The translations under genes and the position numbers were made by a program. A stretch of 64,000 nt of DNA from Saccharopolyspora hordei (GTDB taxonomy: Bacteria > Actinomycetota > Actinomycetes > Mycobacteriales > Pseudonocardiaceae), in the NCBI RefSeq assembly GCF_013410345.1, contig NZ_JACCFJ010000001.1, positions 3,819,001 to 3,883,000 of the forward strand. Direction: 5' to 3'. The notes beneath the pieces were generated by a model that saw only the letters and a program-made list of their open reading frames with translations, made no database searches and had not been told where the DNA came from. Position 1 is the first letter of the stretch. Each line of letters opens with the position of its first letter. Positions 33,279 to 43,287 of this stretch are shown here, in pieces.

Positions 33279-34049
33279 TCAGACGCCCAGGGCGTGCACG
33301 CCGCCGTCGACCATGATCATCGAGCCGGTGGTCTTGGGCAGCCAGTCCGACAGCACCGCGCAGATCGACTTGGCGACCGGCGTCGGGTCGTCGACGTCCC
33401 ACGGCAGCGGCGAGCGGTCGCTCCACCCGGCCTCGACGAGGTCGGTGAAGCCCGGGATGGACTTGGCCGCCATGGTCCGCACCGGACCGGCCGCGACCAG
33501 GTTGACCCGGATGCCCTTCGGACCCAGCTCCCGCGCCAGGTACCGGGTGGTGGACTCCAGGGCCGCCTTCGCCACGCCCATCCAGTCGTAGGACGGCCAC
33601 GCGACGCGGGCGTCGAAGTCCATCCCGACGATCGAGCTGCCCTCGCCCAGCAGCGGCAGGGTGGCGGTGGCCAGCGACTTCATCGAGTACGCCGAGACCT
33701 CCAGCGCGGTGGCCACGTCCGACCACGGCGCGTCCAGGAAGCCGCCGCCCAGGCACGAGGCCGGGGCGAACCCGATGGAGTGCAGCACGCCGTCGAGGCC
33801 GTCGACGTGCTCCCGGACCCGGTCGGCCAGGCTGTTGAGGTGCTCCTCGTCGGTCACGTCCAGCTCGATCACGGGCGCGGGCTCGGGCAACCGGCCCGCG
33901 ATGCGCTGCACCAGGCTCAGCCGGCCGTACCCGGTCAGCACCACCTCGGCACCCTGCTCCTGAGCGACCTTGGCCGCGTGGAACGCGATCGACGCGTCGG
34001 TGATCACCCCGGTGATCAGGATCCGCTTGCCTTCGAGCAAACCGCTCAC
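33279..34049 (-). CDS. inhA: enoyl-[acyl-carrier-protein] reductase InhA
   Basis: 256-residue NADH-dependent FAS-II enoyl reductase. The FabI/InhA-type divergent SDR motif GKRILITGVITDASIAFHAA replaces the classical TGxxxGIG. Substrate and catalytic residues lie in YDWMGVAKAALES (Tyr-Lys pair), and AAGPVRTMAAKSIPGF and DGGVHALG are typical. GGAGGAAGTC precedes the GTG at 34049. It lies between fabG and hemH; a 192-base gap to fabG leaves room for its own promoter. In mycobacteria the enzyme extends mycolic-acid precursors and is the isoniazid target; here it most likely serves general FAS-II. Confidence 0.94.
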   Translation of the reverse strand: MSGLLEGKRILITGVITDASIAFHAAKVAQEQGAEVVLTGYGRLSLVQRIAGRLPEPAPVIELDVTDEEHLNSLADRVREHVDGLDGVLHSIGFAPASCLGGGFLDAPWSDVATALEVSAYSMKSLATATLPLLGEGSSIVGMDFDARVAWPSYDWMGVAKAALESTTRYLARELGPKGIRVNLVAAGPVRTMAAKSIPGFTDLVEAGWSDRSPLPWDVDDPTPVAKSICAVLSDWLPKTTGSMIMVDGGVHALGV

Positions 34050-34241
34050 GACTTCCTCCGCTGTGCTCCTCCCCGGGTGCGCGGGCGCCCGAGGCATCCA
34101 TCGAAAACTGGTCTGGTCCCCGTGCCGCGACAGGCGCTCCGGCGACCGTCGCGCACCGGCGGGCGGTTCGGGCAGGCTGGTTCCGACGTCCGGCTACCCG
34201 CACCGGCGCGCGACGAGGACCCTGCGCGCGTCGAACGCGGG

Positions 34242-35099
<858 letters not shown>

Positions 35100-35125
35100 T
35101 CACCACCGACCCGGGAGGCGCTCCG

Positions 35126-37981
35126 ATGGCCAACCCGACCGCTGACCTCGCTGCCGAGCTGCGCGCCGCGCTGTCCGGCCACGCGCGCTTCGACCCCGGC
35201 ACCCGCGCGCTGTACTCCACCGACGCCTCCAACTACCGGCAGGTGCCGACCGGGGTGGTCTTCCCCCGCGACGAGGACGACGTGGCCGCCACCGTCGCCA
35301 TCGCGCGCCGCCACGGCGTCCCGGTCACCACGCGCGGAGCCGGGACCAGCATCGCGGGCAACGCGATCGGCACCGGCCTGGTGCTCGACTTCGCCCGGCA
35401 CCTCGACCGGGTCCTCGACGTCGACCCCGACCGGCGGCTGGCCCGGGTGCAGCCCGGCGTGGTGCTGGACTCGCTGCGCTCGGCGGTGGCCGGGCACGGG
35501 CTGACCTTCGGCCCCGACCCGTCCACGCACAGCCGCTGCACGCTCGGCGGGATGATCGGCAACAACTCGTGCGGGACGCACTCGGTCGCCTGGGGCAAGA
35601 CGGTGGACAACGTGCACTCCCTGGACGTGCTGCTGTCCGACGGCACCCGGCTGGAGGTCGGGGCGACCTCGCCGGAGGAGCTGGACGCGCTGTGCGCCCG
35701 CGAGGACCGGGTCGGTCAGCTGCACCGGGACCTGCGGGCGCTGCGGGACGACGTCGGCGACCTCGTCCGCCGCTCCTTCCCGCGACTGGCGCGCCGCGTC
35801 TCGGGCTACAACCTCGACCAGCTGCTCCCGGAGCACGGCTTCCACCTGGCCCGCGCCCTGGTCGGCACCGAGGGCAGTTGCGCGGTGGTGCTGGGCGCGA
35901 CCGTGGAGCTGGTGCCGTCGCCGGCGGCGCGGGCGCTGACCGTGCTCGGGTTCTCCGACACCTACGCGGCCGCCGACGAGGTGCCCCGGCTGCGCGGGCT
36001 GGGAGCGCTGGCCATCGAGGGGCTCAGCGCCGAACTGGTCGACGTGGTGCGGCTGCGCAACCCCGCCTCGCCCGCGCTGCCGCTGCTGCCCGGCGGGCGC
36101 AGCTGGCTGCTGGTGGAGACCGGCGGAGCCGACCTCGGCGAGGCGCAGGCCGCCGCCGACGCCATCGTCCGCGCGATGGGCGAGCGCGCCGAGCACGTCG
36201 TGCACACCGACCCGGCGCGCATCGCGGCGCTGTGGAAGATCCGCGAGGAGGGCTCCGGGTACTCGACCCGGATGGCCGGCTCGGAGCGCTGGTCGGGCTG
36301 GGAGGACGCGGCCGTCCCGCCCGAGCAGCTGGGCGCCTACCTGCGCGAGTTCGACGCGCTGCTGGCGCGGTTCGGCCGCCGCGGCGTGACCTACGGCCAC
36401 TACGGCGACGGGTGCATCCACGTCCGCATCGACTTCGACCTGCTGACCCGCCCCGGCACGGCCGAGTACCGCTCCTTCCTCGAGGCAGCGGCGGACCTCG
36501 TGGTGGCCCACGGCGGCTCGATCTCCGGCGAGCACGGCGACGGCCAGGCCCGCTCCGCGCTGCTGTCCCGGATGTACCCGCCCGAGGTGGTCCGGGCGTT
36601 CGAGCGGTTCAAGACCGCCTTCGACCCCGATGGGCTGCTCAACCCCGGCCAGGTCGTCCACCCGCGACCGGTCGACGCCGACGTGCGGCCACTGGTCGCC
36701 CCCGCCCGCATCCCGACCCGCACCACGCTGGCGCTGCACGCCGACTCCGGTGACCTCGCCGCCGCGACCCGCCGCTGCGTCGGCATGGGCAAGTGCCTCA
36801 ACACCACGGGTGGGGTGATGTGCCCGAGCTACCGGGTGACCCGGGAGGAGAAGCACTCCACCCGCGGGCGGGCCCACCTGCTGTTCGAGATGCTGGCCAG
36901 CCGCGTCATCGAGGGCGGCTGGCGGTCCCCGGAGGTCCGCGAGGCGCTGGACCTCTGCCTGTCCTGCAAGGGCTGCAAGTCGGACTGCCCGGTGGACGTC
37001 GACATGGCCACCTACAAGGCGGAGTTCCTGCACCAGCACTACCGGCACCGGCCGCGCCCGGCCGCGCACTACTCGATGGGCTTCCTCCCGCTGTGGCTGC
37101 AGCTCGGCAAGCACGCCCCGGGCCTGGTCAACCGGGTGTTCTCCGGCCCGCTGGCGCCGGTGCTCAAGCGGCTGGGCGGGATCGACGCGCGGCGTTCGGT
37201 GCCGCCGCTGGCGCCGCAGACACTCCAGGCGTGGTGGTCCGCGCGGACCCCGCGCACCGGCACCACCGCCCGCGTGGTGCTGTTCCCGGACACCTTCACC
37301 AACCACTTCGACCCGCACATCGGGCGCGACGCGGTCACCGCGCTCGAAGCGCTGGGCCACGCCGTGGAGGTCCCCCGGTCCCCGGTCTGCTGCGGGCTGA
37401 CCTGGCACTCCACCGGCCAGCTCGGCACCGCCCGCCGCGTGGTCCGCCGCACCGCCCGCCTGCTGCGCCCGCAGCTGGACCGGGGCATGCCGGTGGTCGG
37501 CCTGGAACCCAGCTGCACCGCGTTCCTGCGCCACGACGCGCTGGAGCTCGCCCCGGACGACCTCGACGTGGCGGCCCTGGCCGCCGCCACCCGCACCTTC
37601 GCCGAGTGGGTGGAGCCGACCCGCGAGCGGTGGCAGCGCCCCGCGCAGGACCGGCAGGCGCTGGTGCAGGTGCACTGCCACCAGCACGCCGACCTCGGGT
37701 TCACCGCCGACCGGGCCACGCTGGACGCCACCGGCACGCGGGCCCGCGTGCTCGACGCCGGCTGCTGCGGGCTGGCCGGCAACTTCGGCTTCGAACGCGG
37801 CCACCACGAGGTCTCGGTCGCCTGCGCCGAGAAGGGCCTGCTGCCCGCGGTGCGCGCCGCCGAGCCCGGCACCGACGTCGTCGCCGACGGCTTCAGCTGC
37901 CGCACCCAGCTGCGCCAGACCGCCGGGGTCGAGCCCGTCCACCTGGCCACCCTCGTCGCCCGCGCCCTCACCGAGGACTGA
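35126..37981 (+). CDS. FAD-linked oxidase/Fe-S oxidoreductase (D-2-hydroxyacid dehydrogenase type)
   Basis: 951-residue fusion. Residues about 35-470 are a FAD_binding_4/FAD-oxidase C unit (VTTRGAGTSIAGNAIG, GMIGNNSCGTHS, and YGHYGDGCIHVRIDFDLL with metal/FAD contacts). Residues about 550-640 form a two-[4Fe-4S] ferredoxin segment (CVGMGKCLNTTGGVMCPSY and CLSCKGCKSDCPVD). The last 300 residues carry two CCG domains (VCCGLTWHSTG, GCCGLAGNFG). This layout fits D-lactate or D-2-hydroxyglutarate dehydrogenases that feed quinone. GGGAGG precedes ATG 35126. It is divergent from fabG. Confidence 0.88.
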   Translation: MANPTADLAAELRAALSGHARFDPGTRALYSTDASNYRQVPTGVVFPRDEDDVAATVAIARRHGVPVTTRGAGTSIAGNAIGTGLVLDFARHLDRVLDVDPDRRLARVQPGVVLDSLRSAVAGHGLTFGPDPSTHSRCTLGGMIGNNSCGTHSVAWGKTVDNVHSLDVLLSDGTRLEVGATSPEELDALCAREDRVGQLHRDLRALRDDVGDLVRRSFPRLARRVSGYNLDQLLPEHGFHLARALVGTEGSCAVVLGATVELVPSPAARALTVLGFSDTYAAADEVPRLRGLGALAIEGLSAELVDVVRLRNPASPALPLLPGGRSWLLVETGGADLGEAQAAADAIVRAMGERAEHVVHTDPARIAALWKIREEGSGYSTRMAGSERWSGWEDAAVPPEQLGAYLREFDALLARFGRRGVTYGHYGDGCIHVRIDFDLLTRPGTAEYRSFLEAAADLVVAHGGSISGEHGDGQARSALLSRMYPPEVVRAFERFKTAFDPDGLLNPGQVVHPRPVDADVRPLVAPARIPTRTTLALHADSGDLAAATRRCVGMGKCLNTTGGVMCPSYRVTREEKHSTRGRAHLLFEMLASRVIEGGWRSPEVREALDLCLSCKGCKSDCPVDVDMATYKAEFLHQHYRHRPRPAAHYSMGFLPLWLQLGKHAPGLVNRVFSGPLAPVLKRLGGIDARRSVPPLAPQTLQAWWSARTPRTGTTARVVLFPDTFTNHFDPHIGRDAVTALEALGHAVEVPRSPVCCGLTWHSTGQLGTARRVVRRTARLLRPQLDRGMPVVGLEPSCTAFLRHDALELAPDDLDVAALAAATRTFAEWVEPTRERWQRPAQDRQALVQVHCHQHADLGFTADRATLDATGTRARVLDAGCCGLAGNFGFERGHHEVSVACAEKGLLPAVRAAEPGTDVVADGFSCRTQLRQTAGVEPVHLATLVARALTED

Positions 37982-38067
37982 CGCCGACCCAGCGCGTCAG
38001 GTCGCGGGAATGCCGGAGCGGGGGTGGGGTGTTCTCCCGAGACCTACCACCGTACTGAGGAGCCTCC

Positions 38068-38418
38068 ATGGCAACGGTCGAGCTGACCAAGGACAACTTC
38101 GAGGAGCACGTCACCGACGACAGCTTCGTGATCATCGACTTCTGGGCGTCCTGGTGCGGCCCGTGCACGCAGTTCGCCCCGGTCTTCGAACGCGCTTCCG
38201 AGAAGCACGACGACATCGTCTTCGCCAAGGTGGACACCGAGGACCAGCCGGAACTGGCCGGCGCGTTCAACGTGCAGTCCATCCCGACGCTGGCCGTCAT
38301 CCGCGACAACGTGCTGGTCTTCCAGCAGGCCGGCGCGCTGCCGGAGAACGTGTTCGAAGAGCTCGTCGGCCAGGCCCGCGGGCTGGACATGGACGAGGTC
38401 CGCAAGAGCGCGGAATGA
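38068..38418 (+). CDS. thioredoxin
   Basis: 116-residue thioredoxin. Active site WCGPC with C30 and C33, preceded by IIDFWAS; the cis-Pro is in SIPTLAVI. It is cytosolic and reduces protein disulfides using thioredoxin reductase. GAGGAGCC precedes the ATG. It follows the large oxidoreductase by 86 bases on the same strand, so the two may share a transcript. Confidence 0.93.
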   Translation: MATVELTKDNFEEHVTDDSFVIIDFWASWCGPCTQFAPVFERASEKHDDIVFAKVDTEDQPELAGAFNVQSIPTLAVIRDNVLVFQQAGALPENVFEELVGQARGLDMDEVRKSAE

Positions 38419-38455
38419 GCGGGAGCGCGGCGGCGCGGCGCGCGCTGCCGCGCAC

Positions 38456-39181
38456 CTAGAAGCTCGGGTCGACCGCCTCCCCGACGGCGGCGTGCAGCAC
38501 GCCCGGCAACGCGCTGATCTCCTCCACCAAGGACGCGACCGGCGCCTTGCCGCGCAGTCGCAGCGCGACGACCGCGGTGCGCTGCTCCTCGTCGTCGGTG
38601 TCCTCGCGCTCGACCTCCAGGTCCATCACCGTCCACCCGCGACTGGTGCACAGCGTCAGCACGCTGCGCAGCACCCCGTGGCCGTCGAGGTAGCCGATGC
38701 GCATCACCTGCGGCTCGCGCAGCGCCCTGCGCAGCAGCCGCAGGAACCTCGGGTAGCCCACCACGACCAGGAAGTGCACCGCCGTGGTGGCGGCGGCCAG
38801 CACCACCAGCCCGCTGCCGCAGGCCATCCCCACCGCGGCCACCACCCACACCGTGGCCGCCGTGGTCAGCCCGCGCACCGCGTCGCGGCGCACGAAGATC
38901 AGCCCGCCGCCGATGAAGCCGATGCCGGAGACGATCTGCGCCGCCACCCGGGAGGGGTCCAACGACACCTGGTCGAAGACCAGCAGGTCGCCGAAGCCGT
39001 ACTTGGACACCAGCATGAACAGCGCCGCACCGACCCCCACCAGGGCGTGCGTGCGCATCCCGGCGCTCTTGGCGCGGAACTCCCGCTCGAGCCCGATCAG
39101 GCTGGAGAACAGCAGCGCCGTCCCCAGCTCGACCAGCAACGGCACCTCGCGGAGCCCGGTCACCACCGCATCCGAAGACAC
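38456..39181 (-). CDS. MgtC/SapB-family membrane protein
   Basis: 241-residue membrane protein. The MgtC signature is at the N-terminus: LLFSSLIGLEREFRAKSAGMRTHALVGVGAALFM, and IVSGIGFIGGGLIFVRRDAVRGLTTAATVW follows, giving four to five helices. The C-terminal 80 residues form a soluble ACT-like domain (GYLDGHGVLRSVLTLC). MgtC proteins help survival in low Mg2+ and modulate ATP synthase in pathogens; the role here is unknown. TACGTT lies six bases before the GTG at 39181, a leaderless-type start. It converges on the thioredoxin gene. Confidence 0.88.
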   Translation of the reverse strand: MSSDAVVTGLREVPLLVELGTALLFSSLIGLEREFRAKSAGMRTHALVGVGAALFMLVSKYGFGDLLVFDQVSLDPSRVAAQIVSGIGFIGGGLIFVRRDAVRGLTTAATVWVVAAVGMACGSGLVVLAAATTAVHFLVVVGYPRFLRLLRRALREPQVMRIGYLDGHGVLRSVLTLCTSRGWTVMDLEVEREDTDDEEQRTAVVALRLRGKAPVASLVEEISALPGVLHAAVGEAVDPSF

Positions 39182-39187
39182 TCCTGG

Positions 39188-39193
39188 AACGTA
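39188..39193 (-). promoter_or_regulatory. leaderless-type -10 of the mgtC-like gene
   Basis: On the minus strand TACGTT (39193-39188), then CCAGGA, then the GTG at 39181. Confidence 0.5.
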
Positions 39194-39272
39194 GCACCCC
39201 GGCCGGGCCACGATCACGGCAGCGCTCTGACCAGGCAGAACCTGCAGGCAGCGGGGCGCGGGGGGCGGTCGC

Positions 39273-40256
39273 TCAGGGCAACCGCCGCCCGGTGAACACC
39301 GAGATCCCGGACGCGATGACCGCGGTGAGCGTGCCCAGCACCAGCCACGGCTTGCTGGCGTCGGTGTGCTTGGTCTCGTAGCCGATCTGCTCGCCCAGGG
39401 TGTCGTAGACCTCGCGGAGCTGCTCGGCGCTGGCCGCCTTGTGGAACTCGCCGCCGGAGAGCCTCGCGATCTCCTGCATGGCCTCGTCGTCGACCTCGAC
39501 CAGCTCCTGCTGGCCCTGGATCTCGATGCTGCCGTGCCGGGTGCCGAAGGAGATCGTGGAGATCGGGACGCCGGCCTTCCGGGCCTCCCTGGCCTTCGTG
39601 TAGGCACCGCGCGGGGCGTCCATGTCGCGCGGGATCGTCTGGCCGCCGTCGGCCATGAGGACGATCCGCGCGGGCGGCGCACCGCTCGGGCCGCCGACCA
39701 TCTTGCCGAAGGAGTCGATCGCCTGCATCGAGGCGTTGATCCCGTCACCGGTGGCGGTGGCCTCGGCCAGCTTCAGGCTGTCGATGGCCTGCTTGACGCT
39801 GGCGCGGTCGGTGGTGGGCATGACCAGCACGGTCGCGGTGCCCGCGAACGACACCAGGCCCAGGTTGATGCCCGGGGTGAGCTTGTCGGCGAACTCCTTG
39901 GCCGCGACCTTCGCCGCCTCCAGCCGGCTGGGCTCGACGTCGGTGGCCTTCATCGACAGCGACACGTCGATGGTCAGCATCACGGTGGCCCGGTTGCGCG
40001 GGATGCGCTGCTCCGCGGTGGGGCCCATGAGCGCCACGGTGAGCATGATCAGCGACACCGCCAGCAGCGCCGGGGGCACGTGCTTCCACCAGCCCTGGCG
40101 CTGGGAGGCGACCCGGTCCAGCACCTCCAGGTTGCTGAACCGCAGCGTGTCCCGGCGGCGCCGCCGCATCAGCCACAGGTAGCCGGCGACCAGCGCCGCG
40201 ACCACGAACAGCAGCAGGAACCACCACGGAGCGGTGAATCCCGACAGACTCAACAT
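39273..40256 (-). CDS. VWA-domain membrane protein (BatA/Rv1481-like)
   Basis: 327-residue membrane-anchored von Willebrand A protein. TM1 spans about residues 9-29 and a C-terminal helix about 303-322. The VWA domain lies between, with an intact MIDAS metal motif DVSLS (about residue 96), TTDRAS and a later ADGGQT. It is the third gene of a moxR-DUF58-VWA operon; its ATG overlaps the DUF58 stop (TGATG). Such complexes act with the MoxR AAA+ ATPase as chaperones for envelope or metal-loading steps. It corresponds in position and type to M. tuberculosis Rv1481. Confidence 0.9.
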   Translation of the reverse strand: MLSLSGFTAPWWFLLLFVVAALVAGYLWLMRRRRRDTLRFSNLEVLDRVASQRQGWWKHVPPALLAVSLIMLTVALMGPTAEQRIPRNRATVMLTIDVSLSMKATDVEPSRLEAAKVAAKEFADKLTPGINLGLVSFAGTATVLVMPTTDRASVKQAIDSLKLAEATATGDGINASMQAIDSFGKMVGGPSGAPPARIVLMADGGQTIPRDMDAPRGAYTKAREARKAGVPISTISFGTRHGSIEIQGQQELVEVDDEAMQEIARLSGGEFHKAASAEQLREVYDTLGEQIGYETKHTDASKPWLVLGTLTAVIASGISVFTGRRLP

Positions 40257-41203
40257 CAAGCAGCTCCTCCGGACCAACCGCGCTTGCGGGCCACCACGAA
40301 CCGCACGACGTCGGCGATCCAGTCCGAATCCGTCCGCAACACCAGGTGAGCGCACCCGGCGCGGCGCAGCACCGAGGCCACCTCCTCGCGGTGCGCCGCG
40401 GCGGCCGCGGCGAACTCCTTGCGCAGCACCGGGGTGGTGTGCACCTCCCGCTGCTTGCCGGTCTCCGGGTCCGACAGCAGCACCGTGCCCACGTCGGGCA
40501 GCTCCAGGTCGCGGGGGTCCACCACCTCGATGGCCAGCAGCGAGTGCCGGGCGCCCAGGCCCCGCAGCGCGCGCTGCCAGTCCGTCGGGCCCACGAAGTC
40601 CGAGATCACCACCGCGAGCCCGCGGCGCCGCGGCGGGCGGCGCAGCGACTCCAGCAGACGGCCGAGGTCACCGCGGGTGCCCTCCTCGGCGCGCGGCGCC
40701 TCGGCCACCTTCCGCAGCAGCGCCCGCGCGTGCGCCGCGCCCCCGCGCGCCGGGTAGCGCACCGGGCCGGTCCCGTTGTCCAGCACCGCGCCGACCCGGT
40801 TGCCGCCGCCGGTGGTCAGGAACACCACGGCGGCCAGCGCCGCGACCGCCAGCTCGCGCTTGTCGCAGGCCGCCGACCCGAAGTCCAGGCTCGGCGAGAG
40901 GTCCATCGCGACCCAGGTCTCCAGCTCCCGGTCGGCGACGGTCTGCCGGATGTGCGGCTCGGCGGTGCGGGCAGTGACCGCCCAGTCCATCCGGCGCACG
41001 TCGTCACCGGGCTGGTAGACCCGCGCCTCCCCCGGTTCGGTGCCCGGGCCGGGCACCAGGCCGAGGTGGTTGCCCTGCAGCAGGCCGTCCAGCCGGCCCC
41101 GCACGCTCAGCTCGAGCGAGCGCAGCGCGGCTTCCATCCGCCCGGCGTCCAGCGCCGGGGGCGCCCAGCTCGGGCGGCCCGTCGGGTGCGCGGTTGCCGA
41201 CAC
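40256..41203 (-). CDS. DUF58 protein (Rv1480-like), MoxR partner
   Basis: 315-residue DUF58 protein. The family core RVYQPGDDVRRMDWAVTART is seen at about residues 75-94 of the longer form, followed by a VWA-like ETWVAMDLSPSLDFG and VVISDFVGPTDWQRAL. Function is unknown beyond co-occurrence with MoxR AAA+ ATPases. GTG 41203 is chosen because GAGGAG lies seven bases upstream; an upstream GTG at 41218 overlaps the moxR stop by four bases and is also possible. Its stop overlaps the VWA start. Confidence 0.9.
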   Translation of the reverse strand: MSATAHPTGRPSWAPPALDAGRMEAALRSLELSVRGRLDGLLQGNHLGLVPGPGTEPGEARVYQPGDDVRRMDWAVTARTAEPHIRQTVADRELETWVAMDLSPSLDFGSAACDKRELAVAALAAVVFLTTGGGNRVGAVLDNGTGPVRYPARGGAAHARALLRKVAEAPRAEEGTRGDLGRLLESLRRPPRRRGLAVVISDFVGPTDWQRALRGLGARHSLLAIEVVDPRDLELPDVGTVLLSDPETGKQREVHTTPVLRKEFAAAAAAHREEVASVLRRAGCAHLVLRTDSDWIADVVRFVVARKRGWSGGAA

Positions 41204-41214
41204 AGCCCGGCTCC

Positions 41215-42342
41215 TCACTGGTGCGGGTTGGGCCCGTGCTGGGGCTGGCCGTAGCCGGCGGGACCGCCGACCGGAGCCGGCGTGGGCGGGCCGGCCTGCG
41301 GGCGGGCCGAGACCTGCGGCAGCGGCACGGTCTGCAGCACCCGGTTGACGATGTGCTCCACCGGGATGCCGTCGGCCAGGGCGTCGTAGGACAGCACCAG
41401 CCGGTGCCGCAGCACGTCCGGCACCACGTCCACCACGTCCTGCGGCAGCACGTAGTCGCGCCCGCGCACCAGCGCCAGCGCCCGCGCCGCGGCGATGATG
41501 CCCAGGCTGGCGCGCGGCGAGGCCCCGTAGGACACCCAGCCGGCGATGTCCGAGAGCCCGTGCTCGTTGGGCGAGCGGGTGGCCACCACCAGGCGCACCA
41601 CGTAGTCGACCAGCGCGTGGTGCACGAACACCGAGGAGGCGACCTCCTGCAGCCGGATCAGCTCGTCCGGGTTGAGCACCGCGTTCGGCTCCGGGGACGC
41701 CACGCCCATCCGGTAGATGATCTCCCGCTCCTCCTCGGCGGAGGGGTACTCGACCGGGAGCTTGAACAGGAACCGGTCGCGCTGCGCCTCCGGCAGCGGG
41801 TAGACGCCCTCGTTCTCGATCGGGTTCTGGGTCGCCAGCACCAGGAACGGGGCGGGCATCGGGAAGCTCTCGCCGCCGATGGAGACGTGCCGCTCGGCCA
41901 TCACCTCCAGCAGCGCCGACTGGACCTTCGCGGGGGCGCGGTTGATCTCGTCGGCGAGCACGAAGTTGGCCAGCACCGGGCCGAGCTCGACGTCGAAGCG
42001 CTCGCTGCCCTGCCGGTAGATGCGGGTGCCGAGGATGTCCGCGGGTACCAGGTCGGGGGTGAACTGGATCCGGGAGAAGCTGCCACCGACGACCCGCGCG
42101 AAGGTCTCCACGGCGAGCGTCTTGGCCACGCCGGGCACACCCTCCAGCAGGATGTGGCCCTTGGCGAGCAGCCCGGTCAGCACCCGCTCCACGAGCCGGT
42201 CCTGCCCGACGATCACCCGCTTGACCTCGAACACGGTCCGCTCCAGCAGCTGCGCATCGCGCGCCGGAGTGCTCACCTGGTCCGCCGGACGCGCCGCCGC
42301 GGCTCCGGCGCCCCCGCTCTCACCGTTGCCGGCCTCGGTCAC
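41215..42342 (-). CDS. moxR: MoxR-family AAA+ ATPase
   Basis: 375-residue AAA+ chaperone-type ATPase. Walker A is GVPGVAKT (about residue 75), Walker B FVLADEINRAP, sensor 1 LATQNPIENEG, and the arginine-finger region EAQRDRFLFKLPVEYP. N- and C-terminal extensions are low-complexity Ala/Gly/Pro. It drives assembly or metal insertion of target complexes with the downstream DUF58 and VWA proteins. GGAGGCTGGGAGAA precedes the GTG. It matches M. tuberculosis moxR1 in neighbourhood. Confidence 0.93.
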   Translation of the reverse strand: MTEAGNGESGGAGAAAARPADQVSTPARDAQLLERTVFEVKRVIVGQDRLVERVLTGLLAKGHILLEGVPGVAKTLAVETFARVVGGSFSRIQFTPDLVPADILGTRIYRQGSERFDVELGPVLANFVLADEINRAPAKVQSALLEVMAERHVSIGGESFPMPAPFLVLATQNPIENEGVYPLPEAQRDRFLFKLPVEYPSAEEEREIIYRMGVASPEPNAVLNPDELIRLQEVASSVFVHHALVDYVVRLVVATRSPNEHGLSDIAGWVSYGASPRASLGIIAAARALALVRGRDYVLPQDVVDVVPDVLRHRLVLSYDALADGIPVEHIVNRVLQTVPLPQVSARPQAGPPTPAPVGGPAGYGQPQHGPNPHQ

Positions 42343-42559
42343 TTCTCCCAGCCTCCTGTCGTCGATCTGGCCGTTCCGGCCGATCAAGATCCTGGCACGC
42401 CCCCGTCGCGCGACCACGCGGGGGCACTGAGCCCACTCCACCCAACCGCACGGCCGGTGTGACCCGCGTGAAGCCACCGACCGGATTGATTTCACTCGGC
42501 ACTGAAGCCATAGACATCGCTGACGGGATGGGTGACGCCCACCCCCTCACCAGCGTCCC

Positions 42560-43129
42560 TCAGCCGTCCGTGGCGCGGGCCTCGCGAAGGTCCTCCGGGG
42601 TGTCCACATCGGAGGCTTCGAGCCCGCTCGCCGGGACGCGCACCGGGGCGAGCGGGTCCAGGACCGCGCGGAGCGGGCGGTCCCGGGCGTCGGCGGGCAC
42701 GGCGTCCCGCAGCGCGCTCGCGCGCCAGAGCCCCACCAGCCACTGCGGACGGTCGTCGGAGTCGACGAGGACGGCGCCGCCGGCCGGGGGAGCCGCGCGC
42801 AGCGCGGTGCGGAGCCGGTCGACCGTGGCCGGGGTCAGGTGCGGGTGGTCCCCGGCGAGCACCGCGACGGTGCGGGTGTCCGGTGGGAGCAGCGCGAGCC
42901 CCGCCTGCAGCCCGGCGAGCGGCCCGCCGCCCGGCGGGTCCTCGGCGGTCCAGCGCACCGGGCGCTCCGTGGGGCGCGGCGGGCCGACCACGACCAGCGG
43001 GTCGGCGTCGGCGACCGCGTCCAGTGTCCGGTCCAGCAGCGTCCGCCCGCCGACCGGCAGCAGGACCTTGTCCACCCCGCCCAGCCGACGCGCCCGACCA
43101 CCAGCCAGCACCACCGCCGCGAACTCCAC
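42560..43129 (-). CDS. mobA: molybdenum cofactor guanylyltransferase
   Basis: 189-residue MobA-type nucleotidyltransferase that joins GMP from GTP to Mo-molybdopterin, giving the guanine-dinucleotide cofactor. The N-terminal loop AAVVLAGGRARRLGGVDKVLLPVGG holds the GTP motif LAGGxxxRxGGxDK. GPLAGLQAGLALLP and VLAGDHPHLTP carry the metal-binding acid. The last residues VDTPEDL are typical. The product would mature the bisMGD-type nitrate reductase encoded at 47129. The GTG at 43129 begins the homology; no strong ribosome-binding site is seen. Confidence 0.85.
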   Translation of the reverse strand: MEFAAVVLAGGRARRLGGVDKVLLPVGGRTLLDRTLDAVADADPLVVVGPPRPTERPVRWTAEDPPGGGPLAGLQAGLALLPPDTRTVAVLAGDHPHLTPATVDRLRTALRAAPPAGGAVLVDSDDRPQWLVGLWRASALRDAVPADARDRPLRAVLDPLAPVRVPASGLEASDVDTPEDLREARATDG

Positions 43130-43287
43130 ACCGCGATGCTTCCAGCCGCACGCACCGCTGGACCACCAGGGGGCGGAGGACCGCCGAGCCGTCGTTCGGT
43201 TCGCCACAGACCGGGAAGGCGGCAGGCGGCTGCCTCGCGGACGCGGCTCTCCGCGCACGATCCCGACGGGAACCAGCGCCCCCCGGG